Of a stretch of 64,000 bases of DNA, positions 1-10,888 are shown one piece after another. Origin of the DNA: Paramacrobiotus metropolitanus (taxonomy: Eukaryota; Tardigrada; Eutardigrada; Parachela; Macrobiotidae). The stretch is taken from the NCBI RefSeq assembly GCF_019649055.1, contig NW_026570266.1:868001-932000 (forward strand). The letters run 5' to 3'. Both the position numbers and the translations under genes were made by a program. Each line of letters opens with the position of its first letter. Positions within the stretch are counted from its first letter, which is position 1. The notes under the pieces were generated by a model. That model was not told the DNA's origin and made no database searches. It worked only from the letters and a program-made list of their open reading frames with translations.

Positions 1-516
1 ATCGAGCAGCACCTGCGGTAGCATTAATATGTGCACATACGCCACCACACCGCAAGATATTAGGGCAGCGGTAAGGCGACTGTGCCGGGCGCGATAAGAT
101 ATCGGCCAGAAGAGCGCCCAGACACGATTAATAGTGATCATTAAATGAGAATTGTAAACAAGCGGCGCGAGGACATACAGTGCATACAGGCGTAACGTGC
201 AGCCTGCATAACCGATCCACGATGGTCCGTACACATTTGAAAGAATGATCAATGTGTAGTTGGTTCCCACAAATGCGACATTGCTGCACAATAATGCAAT
301 AATGTAAACGTTGAACGGTGTCCGTAGCGATTTATTGGCCACCGTCCAGATTATGGCCAGAGAGTTGAAAATCACGGCCAATGCCCCGGTGGTGGCAAGA
401 CTGGCCGAAACAGTACTTTGTGGTGGACTGCCGGTTAATGCCACAGTCGGGGTGATGTTTGTCTTGTTCATGATAAAAGCGGACAGATTTTGAGCATTTA
501 GCATCTTCGGATCCAT
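1..516 (-). CDS. Rhodopsin-like GPCR, N-terminal part (cut by window edge)
   Basis: The minus strand is open from an ATG at 516 to the window edge (172 residues), with an in-frame stop just upstream of the ATG. The product looks like the first half of a class A seven-helix receptor. It has a polar N-terminus with a possible N-glycosylation site at N17. Helix 1 (about 45-61) carries the family Asn in FNSLA. Helix 2 spans about 70-92. GPSW is followed by a Cys at 106, which is the usual disulphide Cys at the top of helix 3. NRVWALFWPISY at 130-141 stands in the DRY position, with Asp replaced by Asn. Helix 4 starts near 150. The ligand cannot be told; an orphan amine- or peptide-type receptor is most likely. 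Helices 5-7 lie outside the window. Confidence 0.72.
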   Translation of the reverse strand, partial: MDPKMLNAQNLSAFIMNKTNITPTVALTGSPPQSTVSASLATTGALAVIFNSLAIIWTVANKSLRTPFNVYIIALLCSNVAFVGTNYTLIILSNVYGPSWIGYAGCTLRLYALYVLAPLVYNSHLMITINRVWALFWPISYRARHSRLTAALISCGVVAYVHILMLPQVLLD

Positions 517-760
517 TACCAAAAAAGTGGAATCGGCCAGTCGGTCCGCCGGTAAAATCTTATAATCCAATTGTTAAACGGTGTGCTACAGCATCTCATC
601 CAGGGAAAATAACGAAGTATCGACTTTTATGTCATAGATTGTGGTTGTAGTGGTTGATCGAGAAGAAAAGAAGAAGATTACTCCAAGGCATACAAATTTC
701 AACCATGGCAAAGGTGTATATCGGTACGCAATATGTACTGAGACAATTGCATAGAACTGG

Positions 761-1092
761 GTACAAGCTTGTCCGGTAATTTCTGACGAGTCAGTACAGC
801 GACTTACACAAATTTGCGTGTTACGCCAAACTTCACACTACGGCGCGCCACGCCACTCTGTTTTAAACACGTAACTTGCATTTGGCTGGTGGCTTGGTAC
901 ACGCCATATACTTAATTTAGTGAGAACAACAGTAATTGCCTGGCGAAAGGTGGCCAGAAAATGGTCAGTGCACAATCTAACTGCGGAGCGCAGTTAGAGA
1001 TTTTGAAAAACGTAGTGAAGTGGCCATCGTTATAAGGGCAAACTTCGCGCTAGCTGTACCTTTACGTAGGAAATTACCGGACAAGCTTGTAC
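761..1092. mobile_element. Short TIR element (MITE-like, possibly TA-targeted)
   Basis: The 23 bases at 761-783 (starting gtacaagcttgtccgg) are the exact reverse complement of 1070-1092, and weaker inverted similarity runs about 20 bases further inward on both sides. The element is 332 bp long with no ORF. The TA inside gTAcaag at both tips could be the duplicated target of a Tc1/mariner-type insertion, but this is only inferred. A second small hairpin (caatctaactgcg/cgcagttagagatt) lies inside, near 983-1012. Confidence 0.65.
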
Positions 1093-1383
1093 AATGTGCG
1101 GAATATGCACGAAGCTTGACATTTGTCAGAATGCATTGTAACTGGACTTGTAATTGGCGTTGTAATTGAAATTGTCATTTGTCAGAATGCATTGAAATTG
1201 TAAACCTAGGTCATTTTCTCCATTAGAAAGGCTATTCGAGTAAAGGTTAACGCTTGTCTTAGTTTACACAAGAACATGTACAATGAAGCCATTTCATTGA
1301 ATTCAGTACAAGGTAAAACGCTTGTGACACAGGAACCGGAAAAGTTATATGTGGCTCTAGCAATGACTTGTTCCAAGATCGTC

Positions 1384-1518
1384 AAGTAATTAATTTTATA
1401 ATTATTTCCTGTTGATTCTACTCACAACCAGTTTCAAAGCGCACTTTTCGTAAAGTAATTAATTTTATAATTACTTCCTGTTGATTCTACTCACAACCGG
1501 TTTCAGAGCCCATTTTTG
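1384..1518. repeat. Two-copy tandem duplication, about 69-bp period
   Basis: The block beginning aagtaattaattttataatta at 1384 is repeated at 1453 with few differences through a shared gttgattctactcacaacc and gtttca tail. It is a simple tandem duplication of non-coding DNA. Confidence 0.8.
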
Positions 1519-2590
1519 GAAATGAAAGGCACCCTGTGCGTTAATACTGCAGATTTCTTGATAGGTCTGTGAAGTGGGAAACGCTCCCTAATTGGGCTGA
1601 GTGCTAAACTAATAAAAAAGATAATTTTTATTTGGCCTTGCGGATGGTACGTGTAAAGCAGACCTGGCACTGGGCAGCGTTATCAGTTACAGTAATTACA
1701 AGTAACTTAACGCTAATGATTTTTTAGTTCCAACGTACAAGTAACTCTGAACAGTTAATGACACTGTTGATAATGAGGATGTGTTGTTTTGCTTTTAAGC
1801 TTGCTAATCATGAATAATGGCAAAGACCTAATGTGATCAATATCATACTACTATCAGTAACTCTGAAGCGTATGTAGACGCCGCTTTGCCTTGTTGAGTT
1901 TCGAAGCTAAACCGTTTGCGGAAATTTTCCGTACCCCATTTTTTTCCGTTTCTTATTGAATCATCCTTTAACAGCCGGAAAACACGCATAAAACGCTTCA
2001 AATTGCGATATCGAAGAAGATCCAGCGATTTGATAAACTGGGCAGATATGGTTCCTTTAAGGTACAGCAGATACTACCAAATTTAGCAGTACGGCGCCCT
2101 TGACCTTATCAGAGAAGCGAATCTTGCAGAGTAACAGCTATGGTGTATTGTATGTACAGAAATACAGACTGTAGTAGCGCCTTTCCAGCCTTTGCTGTGG
2201 CTAAGAAACATGTCTTGCAGCTTTTCGTATTATATACTTAACCATGCCGATTTGCCGTTAAGCATTTCTGATCATAAACCACGAACTTTCTGTACTAGTA
2301 CAGTATTTCTATAAGACTATATAACTTGGCTTATCGGTTGTGTAATACAGGCATGCATGAATACCGGTGTCTAAGCGGCAAAAAATGGAGATTGTTTTTG
2401 CTTTGCCACAGATAACAATATAGGGCAAAAACTGGTACAACTATCTGTAAATCGCCCAGGGCTGTTCGACTTACAGAAGTCCGTTAAGTTAAACACGGCT
2501 TCTTGATGTTATTAGTAGCAACGTTGTTGTAAGAAGCTCGCATAAAACGTTTAGCAGTACGACGGCAAGAAAGCACTTTTTCATAGAAAC

Positions 2591-3527
2591 ATGGACCACG
2601 TAGTAACTGTCGCCGCGCTAGCGCTTTGCGCTTTCCTCGCCGCTCCAGTCGTCGGAGAAACTTGTGAGGAACTCAAGGCACAATGCGACGAGCTGCACCG
2701 TGGTGATGACGGCTACACGAATCGCCTGCTGCCTTCTACTGCCGACAGCTCCATGTGGCCGGTATCCGCGGCGGATCTTCAAAAATATCGACCGTTTGGC
2801 GACGCTTACTGCCGGTAATCCATACTACCAGTAAAACAAGAAAACACTTTTTTAAACGCTTATTGACTGCATGGTAGCCGGGGCGTGGACCTGGGAAACT
2901 GCATGAAGAAACTGTATTCCCGTTGTCTCGAGGAATACGACCGCGAGAAGAGCGTCTACAATGGATGGTACGGACCGGAATGGCAAATTATCACAGGCGG
3001 ACTGTGCAATACAACCATCGGACCGGTGAAGTTCTTCCGCGCTGTCACACACTGCTCACTGAAAAACAGAAGCAAGTTCTTCTCCTGCTGTTTTCTGAAA
3101 GCGCATGCCCCACATGAACAGAATGGAAACGCAGCCGTTGCCCATCAGAATATCTGCGCGTATGTTCAGAGAAAATTTGTCTGAAATCTTTATACAAAAC
3201 AGGAAGTAGGTTTTGTGGTTATCAATTTATCATTGGTATAATCAGTCATCAAGATCGTAAGTCGTGCAGTGATAAATTCGCTAATGATCGCAAAACGGTA
3301 GCCGATATGCGCATGCGGCATACAGCTGCGCGCATAATATGTCCAACGTTTAGTGCAGCTTTGAGTATGATTCAGTTTTGTTTTCCTAAAGGGAACTGAA
3401 AGCAACCGTTGAACGCCTCAGTGGTGCGGATGGTGCAGAAATTGGCGGAAAATGCGGTCAAGACGCCGTGGATACACTTAAGGAGGCGCATGAGCAGCTG
3501 CAAGCCGGCTACTGCTCCAAATCATAA
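2591..3527 (+). CDS. Secreted cysteine-rich protein, family copy 1 (three exons)
   Basis: Exons are 2591-2814, 2878-3159 and 3392-3527, with GT-AG borders. The phases close exactly, giving 213 residues. The N-terminus is a clear signal peptide ending near VVGE. The mature part is rich in Cys: TC..L..QC near the start, an AYCR exon end, LGNC, SRC, GGLCNTT, a CC pair, NIC, GKCGQD and a final Cys near the C-terminus. Copy 2 at 12080-13360 has the same exon phases and an exon 2 of the same length (282 bp), which fixes the model. I do not recognise the family. It is a small secreted, disulphide-bonded protein, probably lineage-specific. Nothing in it shows an enzymatic site, and its role is unknown. 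An AATAAA signal follows 150 bases downstream. Confidence 0.8.
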
Positions 3528-3676
3528 AATGGGTGTACTTCACAATAATTTAGTTACACTGTGCGCCATCCATGTTTTGACCGATCAGTATAGTTGCTAG
3601 TACAGATATATACCATCGCAAGTGGTTGTGGTGCAGGATAACGGATGAGTCGAATGGGTATCACTTGATGGCGTGA

Positions 3677-3682
3677 AATAAA
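3677..3682 (+). promoter_or_regulatory. Polyadenylation signal AATAAA
   Basis: Canonical AATAAA 150 bases after the stop of the secreted protein copy 1. It is the first such signal downstream on that strand. Confidence 0.5.
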
Positions 3683-3812
3683 TACACACTATGAAGTATG
3701 ATTGCGGTAAAGGGTTGGCTATAAAAGATTGTTACTGTAAATTCAGTAGTGACCGGTTGTCTAATGTCCACAGGCGTAACTTTTTGTATATCCATTCTGC
3801 GATAACGATAAG

Positions 3813-5042
3813 TAGTGTTGCCGTTCGTTACGAAAACCTTTTTCGTATACGATTTCGTATAATTTTCGTTATCGTAACGAAAACTAATAGTCTGGTACTT
3901 TTCGTTTTTGTTACGAAAACGAAAAGTGCAGATTTACGAAAGTTAATACTTTTTATTCGAGCACTTTTTGATGGAGGAATGTTACAAATTATCTGTGCTC
4001 ATATGAAATACAGTACAAGTACTGTTGAAGTACAAGACGTAATGGAAATTATAATTACATCTAGCTGCGTGCTGATAAAATTAATATTATAACACTAGAA
4101 GTACTTTCAAATCAAAGGCTAAAGGATCAGTGGCGATCAGGTAAAAATTTAAAAATACCGAATCACTTTAAAAAGCAGCCTGAAAATGTTTTAATATATT
4201 GCCTCTTAATTTTCGTACTCAGTGGAGAAACCTTTATAAAGAAATGAAATTATTGCTGTTAATTATGTAGTAAAAACGAAGCTCTGATTCAGGTATGTTA
4301 ACTTGATGTTAACTTTTATTATCAAACATGAAAGTACTTTACATTTTGTTCTGCCGGCTTAAGGTTATACTATAGTTTGCGGTAGCAAGTTAGACTTCTT
4401 CAAAACATTTAAGCGTATGCAGTAATTGCAGTTTAACATAAATTTAAAAAATTAAGTAGGCAATAACTTACACGAAATAAAAGATAACAGCTAAGAAAGT
4501 TAACAGCGCTGAGCCCTGTAATAGTAGGAGTTAAAAATTAATACGCATTTCCAATGAAAAACTGAAACATAATATATGGTAAATTTAATCGTAAACTACT
4601 CGTATTAAACAGATCCAATACGCTGTGTAAATCATTCTTAAAAGAAGCGGAGCGATTCAAAGCACACCGCATATTTACAAATTATCGGTGACAAGTACAA
4701 CCCCTTGAGCCAACGCACTGATAGTCATTGTGCATTTCATAATTTTAATTACCGTTATTAAATTGATAAAATTAATTGTTTTCAACTTTCATTAAGTTAT
4801 TTATTATAAAACGTAGGTATACGAAAAGCTACGAAAACATTTTCGTTCGTTACGAAAACGAAAAGTCTCTGAATTTTAGTTATCCTTACGAAAACTAAAA
4901 TTCAGACAGTTTTCGTTATCGTAACGAAAACGAAAACTCTCGGCCTTTTCGTTTTCGTTACGATAACGAAAGTCACGATGATTTCGTATGCGTTACGATA
5001 ACGAATACGAAAATGAGAAAACATTTCCGTTTGGCAACACTA
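3813..5042. mobile_element. hAT-like non-autonomous DNA element, 1,230 bp
   Basis: The element starts TAGTGTTGCC and ends GGCAACACTA, a 10-bp inverted repeat fitting the TAGNG-type ends of hAT elements. It is flanked by acgataag on the left (3805-3812) and gcgataag on the right (5043-5050): an 8-bp target duplication with one mismatch, the length typical of hAT. Both ends hold many copies of the palindromic motif ttttcgttaacgaaaa in variant forms (cgttacgaaaac, gataacgaaaac) at about 3820-3930 and 4815-5015, like subterminal transposase-binding repeats. No transposase ORF is seen; the interior is AT-rich. The mismatch in the duplication suggests the insertion is not very recent. Confidence 0.78.
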
Positions 5043-5050
5043 GCGATAAG

Positions 5051-5531
5051 ACCAAGGCCTCCAGCGGCGCCTTTATTGCCATTTCGTGGAAGCGAGAATT
5101 TTCAATAAGTGCAAGAACTCCTTTTTGTACACAATTATCATGAAATGTGCAAAGTACGTCCTGTACAGTATTTATATTAACAGCACTGGTCAATATGGCG
5201 TTAACCATATGATCAGTAATATTTTTCAATTTTATTAATTTTAAGCTAACAATATTTTCGAGGAAGTCAGGATGATATACAGTAGTTAACGGATTAGATC
5301 AGCATTTGAAAACTACTCCAAGCATACCTTAATGTTTCACACGTGAAAACCGGTGCGCAGACAATTAAAATGCAACAGCTTCGTGGTGGTGCAGTCTTTT
5401 ACCGGTACTGTTACGGCATAAATGTTTTGCTGGCAATAATGAGAGCTGGTATATTTGACGTTTGTAGACGTTTGTTCTTGCGAAGCGCAGAAAATGTCTT
5501 ATGACTACCTAGAGAAAAATTGGCAAGTGGA
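5051..5531. other. Gene-free stretch
   Basis: Lies between the hAT-like element and the decayed secreted-family copy. No coding or repeat structure was recognised. Confidence 0.4.
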
Positions 5532-6489
5532 TTAACGGAATGTAGTCAACGGATACGGCGGTCTGTGCTCGGTTCTCGTACATTTATGCATGGAATTTCC
5601 AGTTTTCTTCTTTTCTGTACCGAAGCTACTATCAGTCAGTTTGCAGTGCGCTGTGTACACTTGCTGGAACGCTTCCTTAATGGTTTCCATTGAGTCTTGT
5701 CCACATTTTCCAATCATTTCACTCCCTTGGATTCCGTTAATACCTTCCTCGATTGCCTTGAACCGCCTAAACGAAATATCGGGACCTATACATTCGCCGA
5801 GTACTCTCAGTACAGGGTCATGCGATTACGATGTAATTAAAAATCCATTACACAATAAACGTAGTAACCCGATGCTGTCTGTTAACCGATGCCCAGTAAA
5901 ATGGACCTACCTACCCGCAGATATTCTGGCGAGCTACGGTAGCATTCCCATTTGTATCGTGCTCAGCAGACGGTCGGATGAAACAGCAGTCCATGAATGG
6001 CCCGCGGCTGCGCTTAAAACATTTCTTAACAGCACGAAAGAATTTCACCACCGAGATTGTGGTATCGCACAACTTGGCCATAGCTATGCGCAGCTCGGAA
6101 AAATACCATCCGTCGTAAAGTTTCTTCCGGTTATTATAAGCGTCGGGGCATCGATTGTACAGATTGCTGACGCAGTGCCCACTATCGTTGGACCACCTGT
6201 CAATGGTCTGTGTCAGTGTCACCAGTAAAAAAGCATTCGGGTTTTTCCTTACAAAACCTCACCGGCAATATGCGTCGCCTAACGGGCGGTAGTCCCGAAG
6301 ATCCTGCGTGGTTATATTGGGCCATGATTAGTTGGGTTCCCGAGCCAAAATGCGATTTGCGACGATATCTGCTTGGTTGTATAAAGCCTCGCATTGCTGG
6401 TCCAGTTCAGCCCAGGCCTCGCCGGCATCAACGTAGCTCCACAGTCTGCACGAAATTACCAGAAAAATCGCTACAAGCCGGCATTCCAT
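5532..6489 (-). pseudogene. Secreted cysteine-rich protein, family copy 3 (decayed)
   Basis: Minus-strand exons are 6489-6263, 6196-5915 and 5766-5532, with the same phases as the intact copies and the same 282-bp exon 2. Exon 1 begins with an ATG and a hydrophobic signal-like stretch. It carries an in-frame TAA at 6330-6328, where the family has a Trp-Pro region. The conserved first Cys of the mature part (GETCEEL in copy 1) is replaced by Trp (GEAWAEL). Exons 2 and 3 remain open, and exon 3 runs past the usual end into about 35 extra residues. The stop and the lost Cys suggest a pseudogene. A different first exon could rescue the gene, but I see none. Plus-strand ORFs over the same bases are shadows. 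Confidence 0.72.
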
Positions 6490-6739
6490 GCTGTACAGTT
6501 TTCGCGTTGCTCGTTGCTAATTCTGAAAAGCAAAATATTGAGCTGCGTTCGGTATGTGCTTTTTACTTTTGTCTTTTGCAGTATGCTTCAGCGCAAACCA
6601 TGATGCTACAGATATAAGGTTATTTTAACGATATACTGCCGGCCGGAGATGCTTAATGATAAGATTTTACCGACACGAACCCCGGGCTTGAGACCGTATC
6701 AAAATACTATATACTATTATCAGTTAGTTTTTATTTCTC

Positions 6740-7960
6740 AATATGTACAAGGCGAGCTTCGCTCAACAAATATAATCAAATGAAGAATTTGTCCCAATTA
6801 ACGTGGGAAGGGACTGTGCACAAGACACTCATAGCATTACCCCGCATAATCTCCAAACTTAAACGTTGAAACAAAAAACAGGTAGAGCGGCTCTCGCCCG
6901 TCCTTAAAAATAACTTCTTACCAATCTCCTTTAACGTAACAATGCCGGTCTCACACCAGGTGCCAAAAGTCTCACATGCAAAAGGGACAAAATTACAGCG
7001 ATCAGTAAGCGACTTGTATTTTCCAATCTTCTCCCGGCAAGCCAGTTCGGCGGCGGCGCCAGCACACTTTGAGGTCGCGTCGATGTATGAATCCGCCATC
7101 GTGTCTCTACAAGTGACGTCCCATACTAACGGCTGTCCGCGATATCACTTCCAACGCGTGGCTCCATCCGGGCGCTTTCCGTTTTCACGCAAAAAGCCAA
7201 TAGGCTCCGGATATGACTCAATGCCGGCATTACATAGCGCTCGCAATATGATATCGTTAATACCGTTATGCCGTTCCCTTCTCCCGATGCACTTCTTGCA
7301 CGCTAGCCCATGGTATCCGTTTTCCGCAACCTCTTTACCACATCTGGCACACGAGTGCTGCTCTACGATCTTAGCGCCAAGCCACAGGCCAACAGAAATG
7401 CGGAAAGACTGATCATCCAGGAAGTTTCCGAATACTTTCGCGGGAAGGGCGTTCAGCCAGGCCCCGGCGTATTTCGTGCTGATTGCTCTAAGGCGAGCTT
7501 CGACTCTTTTATCGTCTCCGACATTATTCCACAAGGTGTCAACATCCTTTTGTAAGACCGCGTTATCCCAAACGCATTGGTGAACACGAGCCAGATCCAA
7601 CGGTAACTCTTCACATGCGGACTCCAGCTTCCAATTTTCACACGCATCGCTGACCAACTGTTCGCTGTTGCCGTTGAAGATCTGGGATGATAACTGACGA
7701 GTTGCAAACATGGAAGCCAAAAAGGCCGAAGGAGCCAATGCTTTTGCTCGTCGCACACCCAAACCTCCTTTGGCAACAGGAAGCGTTGCCTGCGTGTATA
7801 CAAGGCCGTTCAATTTGGTGTTGGTGATTTCTTCTAGGGCATCTTTGACGTGCAAGTCGAACTCATCTAGCAGCTCCGGCACTTTCCAACAAGGGCTGCA
7901 TCGCAACGTGTACATGAGCTTCGGGATGGACAGGCAGTTCTTATTATTATATGTTTCATG
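6740..7960 (-). mobile_element. 5'-truncated non-LTR retrotransposon, copy A
   Basis: The minus strand encodes the region after the reverse transcriptase of the element found whole at 20150-23180. Similarity starts with a SIPK.MY.LR.SP motif near 7930. It runs through a CARC...HGLAC zinc-binding motif followed by RPDG, then WDVT, and ends with the conserved LEI..GNA tail. The same frame runs through, with one TGA at 7147-7145. The 5' limit sits beside two copies of tatgtttcatga, a likely junction. 5' truncation is typical of target-primed insertion. Function: the RLE-type endonuclease half of a retroelement, now dead. Confidence 0.8.
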
Positions 7961-8024
7961 AAACATACTATTATTATATGTTTCATGATACACTATATAC
8001 GAGTATGAGTAAGTATTGTTTTTG

Positions 8025-8205
8025 AGAACGGGCGAGAGTCGCTCGACTTGTTTCTTGTTTCAACGTTTAAGTTTGGAGATTATGCGCGGTAATGCTATGA
8101 GTGTGTTGTGCACAGTCCCTTCTCACGTTAATTGGGACAAATTCTTCATTTGATTTTAACTGCTGAGCGAAGCTCACTTTGTACATATTGAGAAATAAAT
8201 TCAGT
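8025..8205 (+). mobile_element. Retrotransposon 3' end, opposite orientation to copy A
   Basis: About 180 bases here match, with a modest number of differences, the reverse complement of 6740-6905. Shared blocks include caacgtttaagtttggagat and aattgggacaaattcttcat. So the last part of the element ORF and its 3' UTR occur again in plus orientation just upstream of copy A. It is either a second, extremely truncated insertion or an inverted duplication. Confidence 0.75.
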
Positions 8206-8663
8206 AAATATGAGTACGAGTCATAATACCTGTATATAACAAGTTAGGGTCGTGGCGAAAACGTTACTAGGGTTGCGTATACAGAGAACTACCTGCATGC
8301 ACGTACAAGTACAGTGATATGAAAAAATTTAATGGAAAACATGGAAAAATTTAGAGAAAACGAAAAGCAAGCTGAACGATGAACGATATTAATTTTGATT
8401 ATCATAGTGCAACAGCGATCACAACGTGATCATTATCGTCTACACTTGAATGCGACAGATTGTCTGATAAACGGTTTTGGTGTACCGTTTGAGTGCTACA
8501 AACACGAGGCGGAAAATTCTGCAGCAGGGCTGCATTGTCGCGAGGCATCGCAGACCGCGTGGTAAATCTTTTGCGACGCATTCTATGTGATTTCACTTGG
8601 GCATCAGAAAGCGCTGCTTTGTAAAGAAATATCATAATTATCGTAAAATATCCCATCGTCGCC
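8206..8663. other. Short intergenic stretch before the LRR gene
   Basis: Probably the promoter region and 5' UTR of the LRR gene. It contains a minus-strand ORF of 87 codons (8402-8665) whose start overlaps the LRR start by two bases; I do not count it as a gene. No TATA box could be assigned. Confidence 0.35.
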
Positions 8664-10888
8664 ATGGTTTACTACAAGGTTGCAATTATTATTGGCGTAC
8701 TCCTTTTCCTTTCCGGCATTGTCGCTCCCGAGCATTCTGACCAACCGTGCCAGAAAATTGATGACAAGTATTTTTGCATTTGCAATTCAACAGTGCGGCT
8801 TTCTTTTCCCGGCACGTTAGACCTGGATTTGATTCCCGATAACGTGCGAGCATTGGCACTTGATTCCGCTCACCGGACAGAACTCCGCACTAGCCCACTG
8901 TACCGCTCCACTTATTGCAACGTTTTACGAAACGATCACCAGAGTATTCCAGTTCGAAGCAATTTAACGAAAGTGATTCTGAGAGGATTTACTGGACAAG
9001 GCCAGCGTCCTCCATTCCGAAAATTCTTGCAAAATATTCAGGATAACATCGAACAAATATACATTAATTACTGCAGAATTGGTTATTTGGAGGCCGGCTT
9101 GTTTGGCACTCATAGAAAATTGAACATACTGGATTTGTCGAATAACGATATCTACGATATATCAGCTGACGCTTTCCGGCATCTGGAACTGACCGGTTCA
9201 GGTGGCTGGCTGGGTCTGAATGGAAACGCGTTACAAGAGCTTGATTTGCGTGTGTTTCAACCGCTTGCATCTTGGGTGGTAAGGACATATCATACAATAA
9301 TTTCAGTGATTCTCAATAAAAATTTTAAGATGGCTCAAACGAGAGCACCTCAGTCTAGCTGCGAAATGTGAAATGCTGAGTTTAATGTCTGAAATACTGA
9401 ACGTTTTCATTCCAAATTTGCAATTATAATCCATATATGAACTCGGACTTCCGGACCGGTATATTTCTATAAGTAAAGTAAGTTAAATGTATAGCACTGT
9501 GCTTACGAAAAGTACGTATGTGAAAATGTAAATCTATGTACAGATATACAACTTGAACTATGTACTATAATTATACTCCAACGTTTTCAGAGTCGTATTC
9601 GTCTTGAATACCAGTTGCCCAAAATGCGCAAACTTTATGCCAGCGGTGACCACTTTGAGTTTACCGTTTTGAAAAACTTGTCGTTGAATGGCAACGATCT
9701 AACCGGGATGCCATTAGAAATTTTGCAGTCCATGCCGAAACTACAGGAACTGCACCTGTTGGGAAATATGCTGTGCGATGTCGACGATTGCTCATGCTGT
9801 GAAATGGAACCGTTTCGGCAGTTCCTCGCCAACAAATCATCAGATGAACTTATGGGTGTTACATTTCAGTGCGGTTCCATGGCTTATAATAATCACGAAC
9901 TATACGGTTTTGTACGGCTTCCATCGTCGCGTCCTTCCTGTAAGCAACCAAATAAATTCCTCTCCTAAAAACTATTAAAACGAGTAATTTTCGAACATTC
10001 CCTTAACGATTTTTTCAACGTTGTTCTAACAAAATTGTGTGAGTTAAGAATTAGCATTTTTAAGGTCCAAAATGCGTGTATCCGGATCCATTGACTATAC
10101 AGTGCCAAAATGGAATCATTTCTGTGCCAGACTCCAATGTAGAACACACTAACGCTCTGCTCATTCGTTTCTCCAGCGACAAGACGCTGGACTGCGCAGA
10201 CATCGTCTATGACCTTTACCACACCATACAATCACTGGGGAACGTGTCGCAGCCCGAACCGAGCTCATCAGAGGCAGCACTGTATTGTCGTGACAACAGA
10301 ATTTCCGTGTGGAGACCGAATCCCAACGTGGTCAATCCGCTAAAGGTCACTGTTGACACGGATCTCAGTCCGCACTGCCGCAATATTCGTGCCAAGTTTC
10401 TGAAATTTTTACGAAAAGAGATTCAGGATAAAGGACACCAAAACACTACACTTTCGTTGGTTCCGGTTACGCTTTCTGTGGAAACCTGGATTGCGAGTCA
10501 TTTGGTGTGTCCGCTTGGAGCTCCGTTATTTATTAACTGCACCGAAGGAAGAATGACCTTTTCTGTAAAACCACTGAACACCACGAAATCCACGGTTCTA
10601 CATGTTCGCGGTGATGAATCTGTTTATTGCCGAGAATCCATTACTAATGTCAGCCAATACTTGCTAAATGACGAAGGAACAACGGTGGAAGACGACGCAG
10701 TGTACAGCCAGTCACAGGACGGCGTAGTGGCTGTTTGTCAGCATGGTCGCATTGTTCTGTCGGAATCGGGCGTGCAAAACTGGACTAAAATGCATTTGAC
10801 GTACTATTCAGCGCCCAACGATCCTTGTCAACAGAAGTACCGAGCATTCCTCAATTACATCCAAGCGAGGCAGCAAACTCTAGCGTAG
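8664..10888 (+). CDS. Secreted leucine-rich repeat protein (three exons)
   Basis: Exons are 8664-9278, 9591-9939 and 10065-10888. Phases close to 595 residues. A signal peptide (GVLLFLSGIVAP) is followed by a Cys-containing N-terminal cap. LRR units then include LNILDLSNNDIYDISADAF and LKNLSLNGNDLTGMPLEIL, and a LRR C-terminal flank has C.VDDCSCCEMEPFRQFL. The last exon holds a long Cys-containing region (about residues 325-595) that I do not recognise, with several N-glycosylation sequons. No C-terminal membrane helix or GPI-like tail is seen, so the protein is probably secreted. LRR ectodomains of this type bind other proteins; the partner is unknown. The gene appears intact and is flanked by unrelated secreted genes. 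Confidence 0.8.

Larger units (their letters stand above)
517..2590. other. Intergenic stretch with small repeats
   Basis: No coding region was recognised. It contains the short TIR element at 761-1092, a local direct repeat with the motif catttgtcagaatgcattg near 1120-1195, and a tandem duplication at 1384-1518. The rest looks like unique non-coding sequence. The last few hundred bases presumably hold the promoter of the secreted protein gene that starts at 2591; no convincing TATA box was assigned. Confidence 0.5.

Noticed and set aside
5590-6228. Long plus-strand ORF (212 codons)
   Set aside because: It lies antisense to exons 2 and 3 of secreted copy 3, whose family homology is clear.
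6740-8205. 5' inversion by twin priming
   Set aside because: The same 3' segment is present twice; twin priming inverts the 5' part without duplicating the 3' end.
8402-8665. Minus-strand ORF of 87 codons with a signal-peptide-like start, overlapping the LRR start codon
   Set aside because: No paralogue, no Cys pattern, no splice support, and its start codon shares bases with the LRR gene start. Chance ORF is more likely.
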